Origin: Vreelandella aquamarina
GTDB taxonomy: Bacteria; Pseudomonadota; Gammaproteobacteria; Pseudomonadales; Halomonadaceae
DNA length: 64,000 nt
NCBI RefSeq assembly: GCF_020075495.1
Contig: NZ_JABYQT010000002.1
Location: 124,001 to 188,000, forward strand
Direction of reading: 5' to 3'
Shown piece by piece: positions 16,261-25,928 of the stretch (the stretch's first letter is position 1; the number at the start of each line of letters is the position of its first letter). Below the pieces are notes generated by a model. It searched no databases, had not been told where the DNA came from, and saw only the letters and a list, made by a program, of their open reading frames with translations. A program made the position numbers and the translations under genes.

Positions 16261-18660
16261 TTACAGCGCCACGGTGGCCGGTTGACCGGCGGCCTGCGCT
16301 TCGCCGTTGATGTAAAGCGTCCGGGCGTCATCCGTGGCCAGTGTGAAGGTCGCCGTGCCGTAGGGCAGCTGGTAACCCTTGTCGACCACCTCGGTGGTGA
16401 CATGAATCGCCTCGGCGCTGGTGCGCATGTGCAGCTCGACCAAAGCGTGGGCGCTTTGCCACTGGCTCGTTTCGCCGTCGTCCTCGAAGAGGGTGTAGCT
16501 GGACGTGCTATCGCCACTGCGGGCCGGGAACAGCAAGAAGCCGCGCCGGTCCTCGTCCTTGCTGGCGAAGGTTCGGGGGGCCTCGTTGGTCGGAATGATC
16601 GCGCCAGCCTTCACCAGCAAAGGCGTCTGATGGTAGGGCGCATCGAGGGTGGCATGCGTGCCGCCTTCGATGAACCGGCCGGTGTAGAAATCGAACCAGC
16701 CTGCGGCGTGGACCGGGGCGTAGACCTCACGGGTGGACACGCCCGGTTCGACGACGCTTGCCACCAGCAGCGATTCGCCCACCAGGAAGTCGTCGTTTTC
16801 CTGCCAGGTACGCGTGTCTTCCTCGAAATCGAAGAAGGTAGGCTTGATCAACGGCTCGTGATGGACATGGGCCTTGTAGAACGCGCTGTACCAGTAAGGG
16901 GTAAGACGCGAGCGCAGCTTGATCAGCTCTCGAATGGGGACCACGGCGTCTTCATACATCCAGGGCTCGTTGACCGTCGCATCCTCGTTCCAGGAGTGGA
17001 TGGTGAACCGGGGGTGGAAGATGCCGTTTTGTACCCAGCGAATGAACAGTTCCTGATCCGGTTTGGGGCCGGCGAACCCGCCCACGTCGTGGCCGACGTT
17101 GAAGACGCCGGACAAGCTCAGGCCCAGGCCGGTCTTGTTGTTGAACCGGATGGTCTTCCACTCGGTGCGGTTGTCGCCGGTCCAGGTCTGCACGTAGCGG
17201 TGCATGCCCGGTGCGCCGGAGCGCGAAATGAGAAACGGCCGTTTCGCGGGGGCGTATTCCGTCTGCGCCTCGAAGGAGGCCTTCATCATCAGCAGTGGAA
17301 AGAGCGCGCGAATGCTGGTGAAGGAAAGCGGCGTGCCGAAGCCGGCGGCCTGGGTCGCCTTGTTCCAGATCTCGTACTCGTTGTTGTCGTTCCAGGTCGT
17401 CTCGATACCGTACTCGAGCAGTTGCCGGGTGACTTCGTCCTTCCACCAGCCGTAGGCGCCCTCATGGGTGAAATCGACGTGGGCGCCGCCGCCGTCCCAG
17501 AATTGGGCAAGCTCGGTGTCGCCGTTGGTGTTCTTGAGAAAATAGCCCTGGGCCTCGAGCTTCTCGTACTGAGGGTGGTCCGTCAGCAGTGCCGGCTTGA
17601 TGTTGGCCGCCAAGCGAATGCCTTTTTGCTTGAAATCCGCCGATAGCTTCCTGGCATCCGGGAATTTTTGCGTGTTCCAGTTGAACACGTAGCGCTTGTG
17701 ATCGATGGAGGTATAGCCCGAGGAGAGCTGGAACGAATCGCACAGGATGTCGTGCTGCTCGCACTGCTCGATGAATTCCCACACCTGCTCCTGGGCGTTG
17801 GGGGCGTCGGTGTAGCTCATGGTCGAGCCCGAATAGCCGATGCTCCACCTTGGCGGCAGAGCGGTCTTGCCGGTCATCCAGGTATAAGTGGCTACCACGT
17901 CTCGCACCCTTGGGCCGGCCATCATGTAGTAGTCCAGATCACCGGACTGCGCCTCGAAGTAGCGGTAAAGGCCGTGGTAGTTGTCCAACTCACGGCCCAG
18001 GTCGAAGTAGCCCGGGGCCAGGTTGTCGTAGAAAAGCCCGTAGGAGAACCCCTGTTCCGGCTTACGCGTGATGTAGAACGGGATGTGCTTGTAGAGCGGG
18101 TCCGAGTACTCGGCGTCGTAGCCCATCGCGTCGATGGTGATGTTGCGATAGCGGCCATGATGATGGTCGAGCTGGCCGGTGCGTTCGCCAAGGCCGAAGT
18201 ACTGCTCCTTGATGTCTCTTTTCAGGTAGTGCTTGATCTCGCTGCCAAGCTCTCCGGCGAAGTTGTAGGCCTGGGTCTGACGATCCTGGGCAAAAAGCTG
18301 CCACTGTCCTTGAGTGGCCTGGTACCAGGCGATTCGAAAGCCCTCTTTCTGAATGACGGCCTTCAATTGCTGTGTCTGGATCGTGACGCTCTGCTCGTCC
18401 TCGGCAAGATCGAACGCCGGCAGACTGAAGTAATCGGTGCTGAAGCGATCCCGACCCTGCGCGGGCAAGTCGTCCTGGCCCGGCGCGATGCTCCAGGTCC
18501 GGCCGACCTCGAGTCCCTCGCGTTTTTCAAAGAGCACGCGAAAGACGCCCTCCTCGAGGATGAAGACGTGAGCGGCCACGTCCTCGTCCGTTGATGCAAA
18601 GGTGAGGTGGTTTTGCTGGGTCTTTGCCAGGTGAAAGCGATAGCGCGCTTGAATATTCAT
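16261..18660 (-). CDS. Cytoplasmic GH31 family glycosidase (alpha-glucosidase/alpha-xylosidase-like)
   Basis: 799 residues from the ATG at 18660 (AAGGA nine bases upstream; a TTG three codons earlier is less likely). N-terminal beta-sandwich to about residue 240, then the GH31 TIM barrel. The catalytic nucleophile Asp lies in 'WNDNNEYEIW' (about 420) and the acid/base Asp in 'WTGDNRTEW' (about 495); 'GHDVGGFAG' and 'HSWNEDATVNEPW' follow, and a C-terminal beta domain ends with 'SYTLFEDDGETSQW'. No signal peptide, so it should act in the cytoplasm on an imported oligosaccharide or glycoside. It sits directly after dctM (19 bases) and before exuR, which suggests hydrolysis of an alpha-linked, acid-bearing substrate brought in by TRAP system 3. 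Exact specificity cannot be read from sequence. Confidence 0.9.
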   Translation of the reverse strand: MNIQARYRFHLAKTQQNHLTFASTDEDVAAHVFILEEGVFRVLFEKREGLEVGRTWSIAPGQDDLPAQGRDRFSTDYFSLPAFDLAEDEQSVTIQTQQLKAVIQKEGFRIAWYQATQGQWQLFAQDRQTQAYNFAGELGSEIKHYLKRDIKEQYFGLGERTGQLDHHHGRYRNITIDAMGYDAEYSDPLYKHIPFYITRKPEQGFSYGLFYDNLAPGYFDLGRELDNYHGLYRYFEAQSGDLDYYMMAGPRVRDVVATYTWMTGKTALPPRWSIGYSGSTMSYTDAPNAQEQVWEFIEQCEQHDILCDSFQLSSGYTSIDHKRYVFNWNTQKFPDARKLSADFKQKGIRLAANIKPALLTDHPQYEKLEAQGYFLKNTNGDTELAQFWDGGGAHVDFTHEGAYGWWKDEVTRQLLEYGIETTWNDNNEYEIWNKATQAAGFGTPLSFTSIRALFPLLMMKASFEAQTEYAPAKRPFLISRSGAPGMHRYVQTWTGDNRTEWKTIRFNNKTGLGLSLSGVFNVGHDVGGFAGPKPDQELFIRWVQNGIFHPRFTIHSWNEDATVNEPWMYEDAVVPIRELIKLRSRLTPYWYSAFYKAHVHHEPLIKPTFFDFEEDTRTWQENDDFLVGESLLVASVVEPGVSTREVYAPVHAAGWFDFYTGRFIEGGTHATLDAPYHQTPLLVKAGAIIPTNEAPRTFASKDEDRRGFLLFPARSGDSTSSYTLFEDDGETSQWQSAHALVELHMRTSAEAIHVTTEVVDKGYQLPYGTATFTLATDDARTLYINGEAQAAGQPATVAL

Positions 18661-18679
18661 CCAGGTCAATCCTTGAAAA

Positions 18680-19978
18680 TTACATTAGGCCCGCCAGGCG
18701 CGGTAGCCACTCGCTGAGCATCGGTACCAATGTTATCAGCATGAGTACCGCGATGACCGCTGCGTAGAACGGCAGAAGGGGCTTGATCACTTCTTCCATT
18801 TTGAGCTTGGCGACCGTGCTGCCCACGTACAACGCACTGCCGCCGGGCGGCGTGATGTTGCCGATACACAGGTTGACGATGAGCAGGACACCGAAGTGCA
18901 CCGGGCTCATGCCGAACTCGGAGACTACCGGCAGAAAAATGGGTGTAAAGATCAGGATGGCCGGCGTGACATCCATGAAGGTACCAATCAGCAGCAAGAT
19001 GACGTTGATCAGAATGAGGATCAGGATGGGGTTGTCGGTCAGTGCGAGGATACCGGCACTGATCGCCGCCGGAATGCCGGTGAAAGCCATGACCAGTGCC
19101 AGCATGGCAGAGGTGCCGATGAGGAACATGATGACCACGGTCAGTTCCGCGGTTTCCTTCAAAATACCGGGCAGTTGCTTGATCGACAGGCTGCGATAGG
19201 CCAGAGAGAGCAGCAGGGCGTAGACCACCGCCACCGCCGAGGCTTCGGTGGCGGTGAAGACGCCGCCGATGATGCCGCCGATGATGATGAAGATCAAAAA
19301 CAGGCTGGGAATGGCGTCCCACAGCACCTTGAGTACCGAGCGCAGCGGCACGGCGTTCGGTGAGCGATAGCCCTTTCGCTTGGCGATGATGAAGGCCACG
19401 GCCATGGTCGCCAGGCCCCAGAGAATGCCCGGAATATAGCCCGCGAGGAACAGCGCGGCTACTGAGGTGCCGCCGCTTACCAGCGAATAGATGATGAAGA
19501 GTCCGGTAGGCGGAATGATCAGCCCCGTCGGTGCCGAGGCGATGTTGACCGCCGCGGAGAACTTGCGGTCATAGCCTTCCTCGTCCTGCAGCGGGTGCAT
19601 GACCTTGCCGATCGCCGCCGCCGAGGCCACCGACGACCCCGCCAGCGAGCCGAACAGCATGTTGCCGACGATATTGGTGTGAGCAAGTGAGCCCGGCAAG
19701 CGACCGGTGAACAGGCGAGCCACGTTGACCAGGCGCATCGCGATGCCGCCCTGGTTCATGATGATACCGGTCAAGAGAAAGAAGGGCACGGCGAGCAGTG
19801 TGAAACTGTCGATACCGGTCACCATCTTCTGAGCCGATGTGAAAACGGCGACATCGAAGGGGGCGATGAGCAGCATCGTCACGATGGAGGCGCCGGCCAT
19901 GCTGATGGCGATCGGTACCCCGATGAATAGAAAGATGAAAAACGAGATGAGTAGACTAAAACCTGCGATGATTGTCAT
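18680..19978 (-). CDS. dctM: TRAP transporter large permease DctM (system 3)
   Basis: 432 residues from the ATG at 19978; the frame is open to 20065, but that would overlap dctQ, and the hydrophobic start 'MTIIAGFSLLISFFIFLFIG' is typical of DctM. Signature regions are 'DSFTLLAVPFFLLTGIIMNQGGIAMRLV', 'MLFGSLAGSSVASAAAIGKVM', 'NIASAPTGLIIPPTGLFIIY', 'IGTFMDVTPAILIFTPIFLPV' and 'CIGNITPPGGSALYV'. The 'NITPPGGSALYVGSTVAKL' stretch resembles the YiaN/UehB-type subgroup that handles sugar acids. Last transporter gene before GH31. Confidence 0.92.
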   Translation of the reverse strand: MTIIAGFSLLISFFIFLFIGVPIAISMAGASIVTMLLIAPFDVAVFTSAQKMVTGIDSFTLLAVPFFLLTGIIMNQGGIAMRLVNVARLFTGRLPGSLAHTNIVGNMLFGSLAGSSVASAAAIGKVMHPLQDEEGYDRKFSAAVNIASAPTGLIIPPTGLFIIYSLVSGGTSVAALFLAGYIPGILWGLATMAVAFIIAKRKGYRSPNAVPLRSVLKVLWDAIPSLFLIFIIIGGIIGGVFTATEASAVAVVYALLLSLAYRSLSIKQLPGILKETAELTVVIMFLIGTSAMLALVMAFTGIPAAISAGILALTDNPILILILINVILLLIGTFMDVTPAILIFTPIFLPVVSEFGMSPVHFGVLLIVNLCIGNITPPGGSALYVGSTVAKLKMEEVIKPLLPFYAAVIAVLMLITLVPMLSEWLPRLAGLM

Positions 19979-20000
19979 GGCGCGAATGCCTTGTTGTTGA

Positions 20001-20501
20001 TTAAACGTCCAGGGTTTGGTCGAAATCGTTGGGAGTGCCGGCGCCGGCATTGAGCAGCTCGGCAATGCAGAACCAGAGAATCAGCACGCCCGAGATGGGC
20101 AGCGACAGGTAGATATACCCCATCGGGATACCCAACGAGACGGTCTGCTGTGACATGGTCAATGAGACGAGCCAGATGCCGCCGTAAATCATCACGAGGG
20201 CCGAGAACAGGATCAACAGCACGAGCACCAGGTAGCGAACCGCTTTCTGGAAACGCACGGAAAACCGGTTGACGACCATCTCCACCGCGATGTGCTTTTT
20301 GGTATGAAACGCCAGCGCCCCACCGATCATGGTGATCCAGATCAGCGAGTAGCGCAGGAATTCCTGGGAGAAGGTGCTGGGATCATTGAACACGTAGCGG
20401 CTCACCACCTGCCAGACGGCGACCAGCACCATGACGGCGAGCATGGCCGAGGTGAGTACCGTGATGAGTTTGCAGAGCAAACGATTGATCGTGTTTACCA
20501 T
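20001..20501 (-). CDS. dctQ: TRAP transporter small permease DctQ (system 3)
   Basis: 166 residues, four transmembrane helices. Family signature 'FNDPSTFSQEFLRYSLIWITMIGGALAFHTKKHIAVEMVV', then 'GIPMGYIYLSLPISGVLILWF'. Starts four bases after the dctP stop and ends 22 bases before dctM, so the three subunits form one transcript with no intercistronic hairpin, unlike systems 1 and 2. Confidence 0.9.
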   Translation of the reverse strand: MVNTINRLLCKLITVLTSAMLAVMVLVAVWQVVSRYVFNDPSTFSQEFLRYSLIWITMIGGALAFHTKKHIAVEMVVNRFSVRFQKAVRYLVLVLLILFSALVMIYGGIWLVSLTMSQQTVSLGIPMGYIYLSLPISGVLILWFCIAELLNAGAGTPNDFDQTLDV

Positions 20502-20505
20502 GGTC

Positions 20506-21507
20506 TCAAGACTCCGTCTCTAGTGCTTGGATGCGCTCGTAAAGCGGCGCCAGGACCGGATTTTCGAGCACCCGTTCGTGCATGGGGGCGACCGCTTCCC
20601 GGAAAGCCTCTACATCCACGTCGTGGTGGAAATTAACGCCCATCTCCTCGGCCCTGGTCACCGCTTTTTCGATCTCCTGGGCCCAAAGCTCCTTGTGGAA
20701 CTCGGTGGATTCGATCGCCGCTTCTCTGAGCCACTGCTGCTGCTGTGGCGTGAAGCTCTGCCAGCGGTGCTGGCTGAAGATCAGAAGATCGGGGACGATG
20801 GCGTGGGCGGTGTAGGAGTACTCCTTGGCGACTTCGCCGTGATTCGATGAGGTCAGGGCGGTTTCGTTGTTCTCGGTACCGTCGATGACGCCCTGTTGCA
20901 GTGCCGTGTAGACTTCACCGTAGGCCATCGGTGTCGGTGCACCGCCCATCAGACGAATCATCTCGAGGGCAGTCTGGCTGGGCTGAACGCGAAGTTTTAG
21001 CCCCCGCATGTCCTCTGGAGTGCGTACCGGTGTATCGACGGTGTAGACGTTACGAATGCCGGAATCGTAGTAGGTCAGACCGAAGAAGCCGTTATCGGAA
21101 GTCTGCTGGTAGATATCCGTGGCGACGTCGCTGTCCATGACGCGATAGTAGTGCTCTGGGTCGGCAAAGAGGTAGGGCACGCTGAACAGCGAATAGACGT
21201 TAGAAAAGCTTTCGAGCGCGGTGGCACTCACCTTTGTGACGTCCACGGCGCCGGTTTGAATCAGCTCGATGACTTCCCGCTCGGATCCCAGCTGGCCGTT
21301 GGGATAGAGCTGGAACACGAGTTCGCCGCCGCTTTTTTCGCGTACGCGCTCGGCAAAATAGGCCAGTGACTGGTGCACGGGGTGGCCTTCGTTCATGTTG
21401 TGAGCGAGCCTTAGAAGGGTCACACTCGAGGATACCTCCGAGGGCATCGAGCAGCCTGAAAGCGCAATCAACGCGCCCGACAAGACTGAAATAACGCCTT
21501 TATTCAT
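20506..21507 (-). CDS. dctP: TRAP transporter substrate-binding protein DctP, predicted lipoprotein (system 3)
   Basis: 333 residues. The N-terminus has a lipoprotein signal (MNKGVISVLSGALIALSGC) with a lipobox ending in Cys19, followed by Ser-Met, so the receptor is probably membrane anchored rather than freely periplasmic. The DctP core is 'LYPNGQLGSEREVIELIQTGAVDVTK', 'TPEDMRGLKLRVQPSQTALEMIRLMGG' and 'YGEVYTALQQGVIDGTENNE'. This subfamily (YiaO-like and hexuronate receptors) often binds glucuronate or galacturonate. It diverges from uxaC across a 239-base control region and heads the dctPQM-GH31-exuR operon. Confidence 0.9.
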   Translation of the reverse strand: MNKGVISVLSGALIALSGCSMPSEVSSSVTLLRLAHNMNEGHPVHQSLAYFAERVREKSGGELVFQLYPNGQLGSEREVIELIQTGAVDVTKVSATALESFSNVYSLFSVPYLFADPEHYYRVMDSDVATDIYQQTSDNGFFGLTYYDSGIRNVYTVDTPVRTPEDMRGLKLRVQPSQTALEMIRLMGGAPTPMAYGEVYTALQQGVIDGTENNETALTSSNHGEVAKEYSYTAHAIVPDLLIFSQHRWQSFTPQQQQWLREAAIESTEFHKELWAQEIEKAVTRAEEMGVNFHHDVDVEAFREAVAPMHERVLENPVLAPLYERIQALETES

Positions 21508-21587
21508 GTTGCCCCATCTCCTGAAAGCTGCCTTTAAGTAATACTTGTACGATATGGTCGTTGGGCCAATAAGAAGAAGCAGCTAAA

Positions 21588-21599
21588 TTGGACTAACCA
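21588..21599. promoter_or_regulatory. Putative ExuR/UxuR operator, site 1
   Basis: TTGGACTAACCA within the dctP3/uxaC divergent region; with flanks it reads AAATTGG...ACCAGT. It resembles the TTGG-TATA-CCAA type operator I recall for enterobacterial UxuR/ExuR. The identical core (one base different) recurs at 21675-21686. Confidence 0.55.
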
Positions 21600-21674
21600 G
21601 TCCTGTTGTTAAATAGGCCTTTGGTCTCATTTGAGGGGGAAGAGGTTGACAATCACGGCAGCCGAGCCGACTCT

Positions 21675-21686
21675 TTGGCCTAACCA
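21675..21686. promoter_or_regulatory. Putative ExuR/UxuR operator, site 2
   Basis: TTGGCCTAACCA, followed by ATTTT, 61 bases upstream of the chosen uxaC start. Matches site 1 at 11 of 12 positions and lies about eight helical turns from it, close to where a repressor would block uxaC transcription. Confidence 0.55.
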
Positions 21687-21746
21687 ATTTTCATGGGCGC
21701 GAACTTTACTGCGCTCAGGCACGCACCGATCGTAATGGAGCCTCTC

Positions 21747-23156
21747 ATGGCAGCATTTCTTGGCGAAGATTTTCTCCTCGATAGCGAGATGGCCAAACGG
21801 CTATACCACGGCTACGCCAGCACGCAGCCCATCTTCGACTACCACTGCCACCTGCCTCCTCGGGAAATCGCCCAGAATACGCGCTTCGACAACCTCACCT
21901 CGATCTGGCTGAAAGGCGACCACTACAAGTGGCGCGCCATGCGCTGGAACGGCGTAGACGAGCGGTTCTGTACCGGTGATGCGAGCGACTACGAGAAATT
22001 CCAGGCCTGGGCGGCCACCGTGCCTCATACGCTGGGGAATCCGCTCTTTCACTGGACCCACCTCGAGCTGAGGCGCCCCTTCGGCATAACCGACAAGCTG
22101 CTTTCGCCCTCGACCGCGGATGCCATCTGGGACGAGGCCAACGCGATGCTGGCAACGCCCGAGTTCTCCGCGCGGGGGATTCTCGAGCAGATGAACGTGC
22201 GCATGGTCGGCACCACCGACGACCCGGCGGACGATCTGAGCCATCACGCCGAAATCGCCGCGGATTCGAGCTTTGGCGTAAAAGTGTTGCCGAGCTTCCG
22301 GCCCGACCGTGCCTTCAAGCCGGCCGCCGAAGATTTCCCGGCGTATCTCGAAAAACTGGGCCGCGCCGCGGACGTCGAGATCCGTGATATCGCTTCGCTC
22401 TACACCGCGCTCGAAAAACGCCTGGATCACTTCCATGCCCACGGCTGCCGGATTTCCGACCACGGCATCGAGCGTGTCGCCTACGCCGCATCGACCGACG
22501 CCGAACTCGACGCCATTCTCGAGCGCCGCCTGAACGGCACGCTGCCCGATGAGCACGAGCAGGCGCAGTTCATGACCGCAGTGCTGATCTTCCTTGGCCG
22601 TGAATACCACCGCCGCGACTGGGCGCAGCAGTACCACATGGGGCCGTTGCGCAATAACAGCGCCCGCGGCTGGCGTGAGATCGGCGCCGATGCCGGCTTC
22701 GACTCCATGGACGACCGGCCCATGGCTGCACCGCTCAACCAACTGCTCAATGCCCTCGATCAGGATGATCGGCTGCCGCGCACCATCCTCTATTGCGTCA
22801 ATCCGATCTTCAACGAAGTGCTGGCAACCACAGCGGGCAACTTCCAGGGCAATGGCATTCCCGGCAAGGTACAGTTCGGTTCCGGCTGGTGGTTCAACGA
22901 CCAGCTCGACGGCATGGAGCGCCAGATGACCCAACTTTCGCAATTGGGGCTTTTGAGCCGCTTTGTGGGCATGCTGACGGATTCGCGCAGCTTCCTCTCC
23001 TACACCCGCCATGAGTATTTCCGTCGCCTGCTCTGCCGCATGCTCGGACGTTGGGTCGAACAGGGGCAACTCCCCAACGACGAAGCCTGGCTGGGGGGAA
23101 TGGTCAACGATATCTGCTTTGACAACGCGCGCCGCTATTTCGGTATCGATGTTTAG
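21747..23156 (+). CDS. uxaC: Glucuronate/uronate isomerase UxaC
   Basis: Isomerises D-glucuronate to D-fructuronate (and galacturonate to tagaturonate), the first cytoplasmic step of hexuronate catabolism. I chose ATG 21747 because TGGAG lies six to seven bases upstream and the resulting 469 residues match E. coli UxaC (470); ATG 21735 and 21693 are alternatives. The match to UxaC is end to end: 'FDYHCHLPP' with metal-binding His33 and His35, '[13 protein letters not shown]', '[24 protein letters not shown]', 'MVGTTDDP', '[18 protein letters not shown]' and '[20 protein letters not shown]'. First gene of uxaC-uxuB-uxuA. Confidence 0.97.
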   Translation: MAAFLGEDFLLDSEMAKRLYHGYASTQPIFDYHCHLPPREIAQNTRFDNLTSIWLKGDHYKWRAMRWNGVDERFCTGDASDYEKFQAWAATVPHTLGNPLFHWTHLELRRPFGITDKLLSPSTADAIWDEANAMLATPEFSARGILEQMNVRMVGTTDDPADDLSHHAEIAADSSFGVKVLPSFRPDRAFKPAAEDFPAYLEKLGRAADVEIRDIASLYTALEKRLDHFHAHGCRISDHGIERVAYAASTDAELDAILERRLNGTLPDEHEQAQFMTAVLIFLGREYHRRDWAQQYHMGPLRNNSARGWREIGADAGFDSMDDRPMAAPLNQLLNALDQDDRLPRTILYCVNPIFNEVLATTAGNFQGNGIPGKVQFGSGWWFNDQLDGMERQMTQLSQLGLLSRFVGMLTDSRSFLSYTRHEYFRRLLCRMLGRWVEQGQLPNDEAWLGGMVNDICFDNARRYFGIDV

Positions 23157-23180
23157 TGCCCGATCCAGGAGAGCAGTAAA

Positions 23181-24647
23181 GTGAGTATGCAAACCATCAA
23201 GGCCAGCCAGGGTGCCGGCCATATCGGCATCGTCCATCTGGGACTGGGCGCGTTTCATCGCGCCCACCAGGCCGTTTATCTGGAGCGCTATCGCGACCGT
23301 ACCGGCGATACCCAGTGGGGCGTGAGCGCGGCGAACCTGCGCCGCAGCGTCGAGCTGGTCGATGCGCTGAAAGGGGCGAACTACCGCTACCACGTCGCCG
23401 AGTACCGGGACAGCGACACCGTCACCCTTCGCGAAGTGGGCGCCATCGAGGAGGCCCTGTTTACCGGGCAGGCGCAGGACCAGCGCTGGGGACGCGATCT
23501 CGATGCGCTACTCAAGCGTCTCTGCGCGGCGGACACGCGTATCGTGACGCTGACGGTCACCGAGAAGGGCTATTTTCTCAACCCCGCCAGCGGCGAGCTT
23601 TTGCAGAGTGACCCGATGATCCAGGCGGATATTGAAAGTCCGAATGCACCGCGTACTGCCCCGGGCATCCTGGTCGAGGCGCTCAAGCGGCGCCGGGCAG
23701 CGGGTACGGCCCCGTTCACCGTGCTCTGCTGCGACAACATGCCGGACAACGGTCAGCGCACGCGTCAGGCGGTGGCGCAGCTTGCGCGCCGGCAGGATGC
23801 GGATCTGGCCGACTGGATTCTCGAGCACGTCGCGTTTCCCTGCAGCATGGTCGACCGGATCGTGCCGGCCATGACCGGGCAGGATTTCGAAGCGCTCGAG
23901 CGTCTCGGTGTGAGTGATCCCAACGCCGTGGTGTGCGAGGCGTTCTCGCAGTGGGTCGTCGAGGATCACTTCCCCCTGGGCCGGCCGAGCTGGGAAGAGG
24001 AGGGCGTGACCATGGTCGCCGACGTTGCGCCGTTCGAGACCATGAAGCTTCGCATGTTGAACGGCAGCCATTCGCTTTTGGCCTACCTCGGCGCGCTCGA
24101 CGATATCGAAACCGTTTTCGATGCCGTCTCGAAGCCGGCATTCAAGACGTTGCTGCGCCGCTACATGAATGAGGAGGCCGCCCCGACCCTTTCCATGCCC
24201 GAGGAGATCGACCTCGACGCCTACGCAGAATCGCTGATTGCGCGCTTTGCCAACGACAGCCTGCGCCACCGCCTGCAGCAGATCGCCATGGACGGCAGCC
24301 AGAAGCTGCCCCAGCGCTGGCTGCAGGTGGTCGAGGCCAACCTGGCCGCGGGGCGCGAGTCCGCCTGCGTGGCGCTGGGCCTGGCCGGCTGGATTCGCTA
24401 CACCCAGGGTTCTACGCTCTCGGGCCAGCGCTTCAGCGTCGACGATCCCCTGGCCGGCCAGCTCGAAGCGCTTCATCAGCGTCATGGCGAAGACGCTACC
24501 GCGCTGGTCGATGCCTTCTTCGGTCTCGATGCGGTGATGCCCGAGGCCCTGGCCCGAAACGACGATTTCAAGCGTGACGTGCTAAATGCCTACCACGCGT
24601 TGACCGAACACGGCGTCGAGCACGCCCTGGCACATCTTGACCGATAA
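23181..24647 (+). CDS. uxuB: Fructuronate reductase UxuB (D-mannonate oxidoreductase)
   Basis: 488-residue long-chain mannitol dehydrogenase-family enzyme reducing D-fructuronate to D-mannonate with NADH. The N-terminal Rossmann motif is '[18 protein letters not shown]'; the catalytic region is '[22 protein letters not shown]' (Lys and Asn-X-X-His pattern of the family). Also visible are 'TVTEKGYF', 'CDNMPDNG' and '[12 protein letters not shown]'. The GTG at 23181 is preferred because AGGAGAG lies eight bases upstream; an ATG two codons later is also possible. Only the mannonate branch follows; there is no altronate (UxaB/UxaA) branch in the window. Confidence 0.95.
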   Translation: MSMQTIKASQGAGHIGIVHLGLGAFHRAHQAVYLERYRDRTGDTQWGVSAANLRRSVELVDALKGANYRYHVAEYRDSDTVTLREVGAIEEALFTGQAQDQRWGRDLDALLKRLCAADTRIVTLTVTEKGYFLNPASGELLQSDPMIQADIESPNAPRTAPGILVEALKRRRAAGTAPFTVLCCDNMPDNGQRTRQAVAQLARRQDADLADWILEHVAFPCSMVDRIVPAMTGQDFEALERLGVSDPNAVVCEAFSQWVVEDHFPLGRPSWEEEGVTMVADVAPFETMKLRMLNGSHSLLAYLGALDDIETVFDAVSKPAFKTLLRRYMNEEAAPTLSMPEEIDLDAYAESLIARFANDSLRHRLQQIAMDGSQKLPQRWLQVVEANLAAGRESACVALGLAGWIRYTQGSTLSGQRFSVDDPLAGQLEALHQRHGEDATALVDAFFGLDAVMPEALARNDDFKRDVLNAYHALTEHGVEHALAHLDR

Positions 24648-24675
24648 CCCCGGACGCTCGATGGAGGAACATGGC

Positions 24676-25854
24676 ATGGAACATACCTGGCGCTGGTTCG
24701 GGCCGAAGGACCCGATTCAACTGGGCGAGATTCGTCAGGCCGGCGCGACCGGCATCGTCACCGCGCTGCACGACATTCCCAACGACCAAGTCTGGCCGGT
24801 CGAGGCGATCCGCGAGCGCAAGGCGATGATCGAAGCCGCCGGGCTCAGCTGGTCGGTGGTAGAAAGCGTGCCGGTGCACGAAGCGATCAAGCAGGGCCTG
24901 CCCGAGCGCGACGCGCTGATCGAGACCTACTGCCAGACGCTGCGCAATCTTGCCGCCTGCGGTATCGATACCGTGTGCTACAACTTCATGCCGGTACTCG
25001 ACTGGACGCGCACGGATCTCGTTCATGCGCTGCCGGACGGCGCGCTGGCGCTGCGTTTCGATCAGACCGCCTTTGCCGCGTTCGATCTCTACCTGCTCGC
25101 GCGGCCGGGTGCCGAGGCCGAGTACAGCGAGGAAGACCAGCGTGCAGCACGCCAATACCTGGAAACCCTCGACGAACCTGCTCGCGACAAGCTCGTCAAT
25201 ACGCTGATTGCCGGGCTGCCCGGGGCTGAGGAGCACTACACGCTGGCGCAGTTTCGGGAAGTGCTGGCCCATTACGCGGACATCGACGCGGCGGGGCTGC
25301 GCGAACACCTGGGCTATTTCCTGCGCGCGGTCATTCCAGTGGCAGAAGAGGTGGGGATTCGCATGGCGATTCACCCGGATGATCCGCCCCGGCCGCTTTT
25401 GGGCTTGCCCCGTGTGGTATCGACTCATGAAGATGCCCAGTGGGTGGTGGACTGCGTGCCAAGCCCCGCCAACGGCCTGACGTTTTGTACGGGGTCCTAT
25501 GGCGTGCGCGAGGACAACGACCTGGTGGCGATGGCCCGCCACTTTGCCTCGCACATTCACTTCATTCATCTGCGTGCCACCAGGCGCGAGTCGGACCCGC
25601 GCTCGTTTCATGAAGCGCCGCACCTGGCCGGTGACGTGGACATGGTCGGCGTCATTCGGGCGCTGGTGGACGAAGAGCGCCGCCGCGCAAGTGAGGGCGG
25701 GGCGCGCCTGCCGCTGCGCCCGGACCACGGCCACCACATTCTGGATGACCAGCAGCGCGCCACCGCGCCGGGCTACCCGCTCTACGGGCGAATGCGCGGG
25801 CTTGCCGAGCTGCGCGGGGTGGAGCTGGCCGTGCGGCAGTTAACGGCGCGTTGA
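24676..25854 (+). CDS. uxuA: D-mannonate dehydratase UxuA
   Basis: 392 residues from ATG 24676, which has GGAGG eight bases upstream and gives the family start [10 protein letters not shown]; longer starts add a non-conserved leader. TIM-barrel, Fe/Mn-dependent dehydratase converting D-mannonate to 2-keto-3-deoxygluconate. Clear UxuA markers are '[16 protein letters not shown]', '[11 protein letters not shown]', '[17 protein letters not shown]', '[17 protein letters not shown]', '[15 protein letters not shown]', '[13 protein letters not shown]' and '[12 protein letters not shown]'. Closes the uxaCBA-like operon before a strong bidirectional terminator. Unrelated in fold to the ManD gene at 6077, though both make the same product. 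Confidence 0.96.
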   Translation: MEHTWRWFGPKDPIQLGEIRQAGATGIVTALHDIPNDQVWPVEAIRERKAMIEAAGLSWSVVESVPVHEAIKQGLPERDALIETYCQTLRNLAACGIDTVCYNFMPVLDWTRTDLVHALPDGALALRFDQTAFAAFDLYLLARPGAEAEYSEEDQRAARQYLETLDEPARDKLVNTLIAGLPGAEEHYTLAQFREVLAHYADIDAAGLREHLGYFLRAVIPVAEEVGIRMAIHPDDPPRPLLGLPRVVSTHEDAQWVVDCVPSPANGLTFCTGSYGVREDNDLVAMARHFASHIHFIHLRATRRESDPRSFHEAPHLAGDVDMVGVIRALVDEERRRASEGGARLPLRPDHGHHILDDQQRATAPGYPLYGRMRGLAELRGVELAVRQLTAR

Positions 25855-25870
25855 GAGAACGGGCACGAAT

Positions 25871-25909
25871 GAAAAGCCCCGCCTGGTGAAACGCCAGGCG
25901 GGGCTTTTC
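25871..25909. terminator. Bidirectional rho-independent terminator between uxuA and HAD phosphatase
   Basis: 16-bp perfect inverted repeat: arm GAAAAGCCCCGCCTGG at 25871-25886 and its complement at 25894-25909, with a seven-base loop. The T-runs on either strand serve both converging transcripts. Confidence 0.92.
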
Positions 25910-25928
25910 GTTGCACCATTCAGACGTG

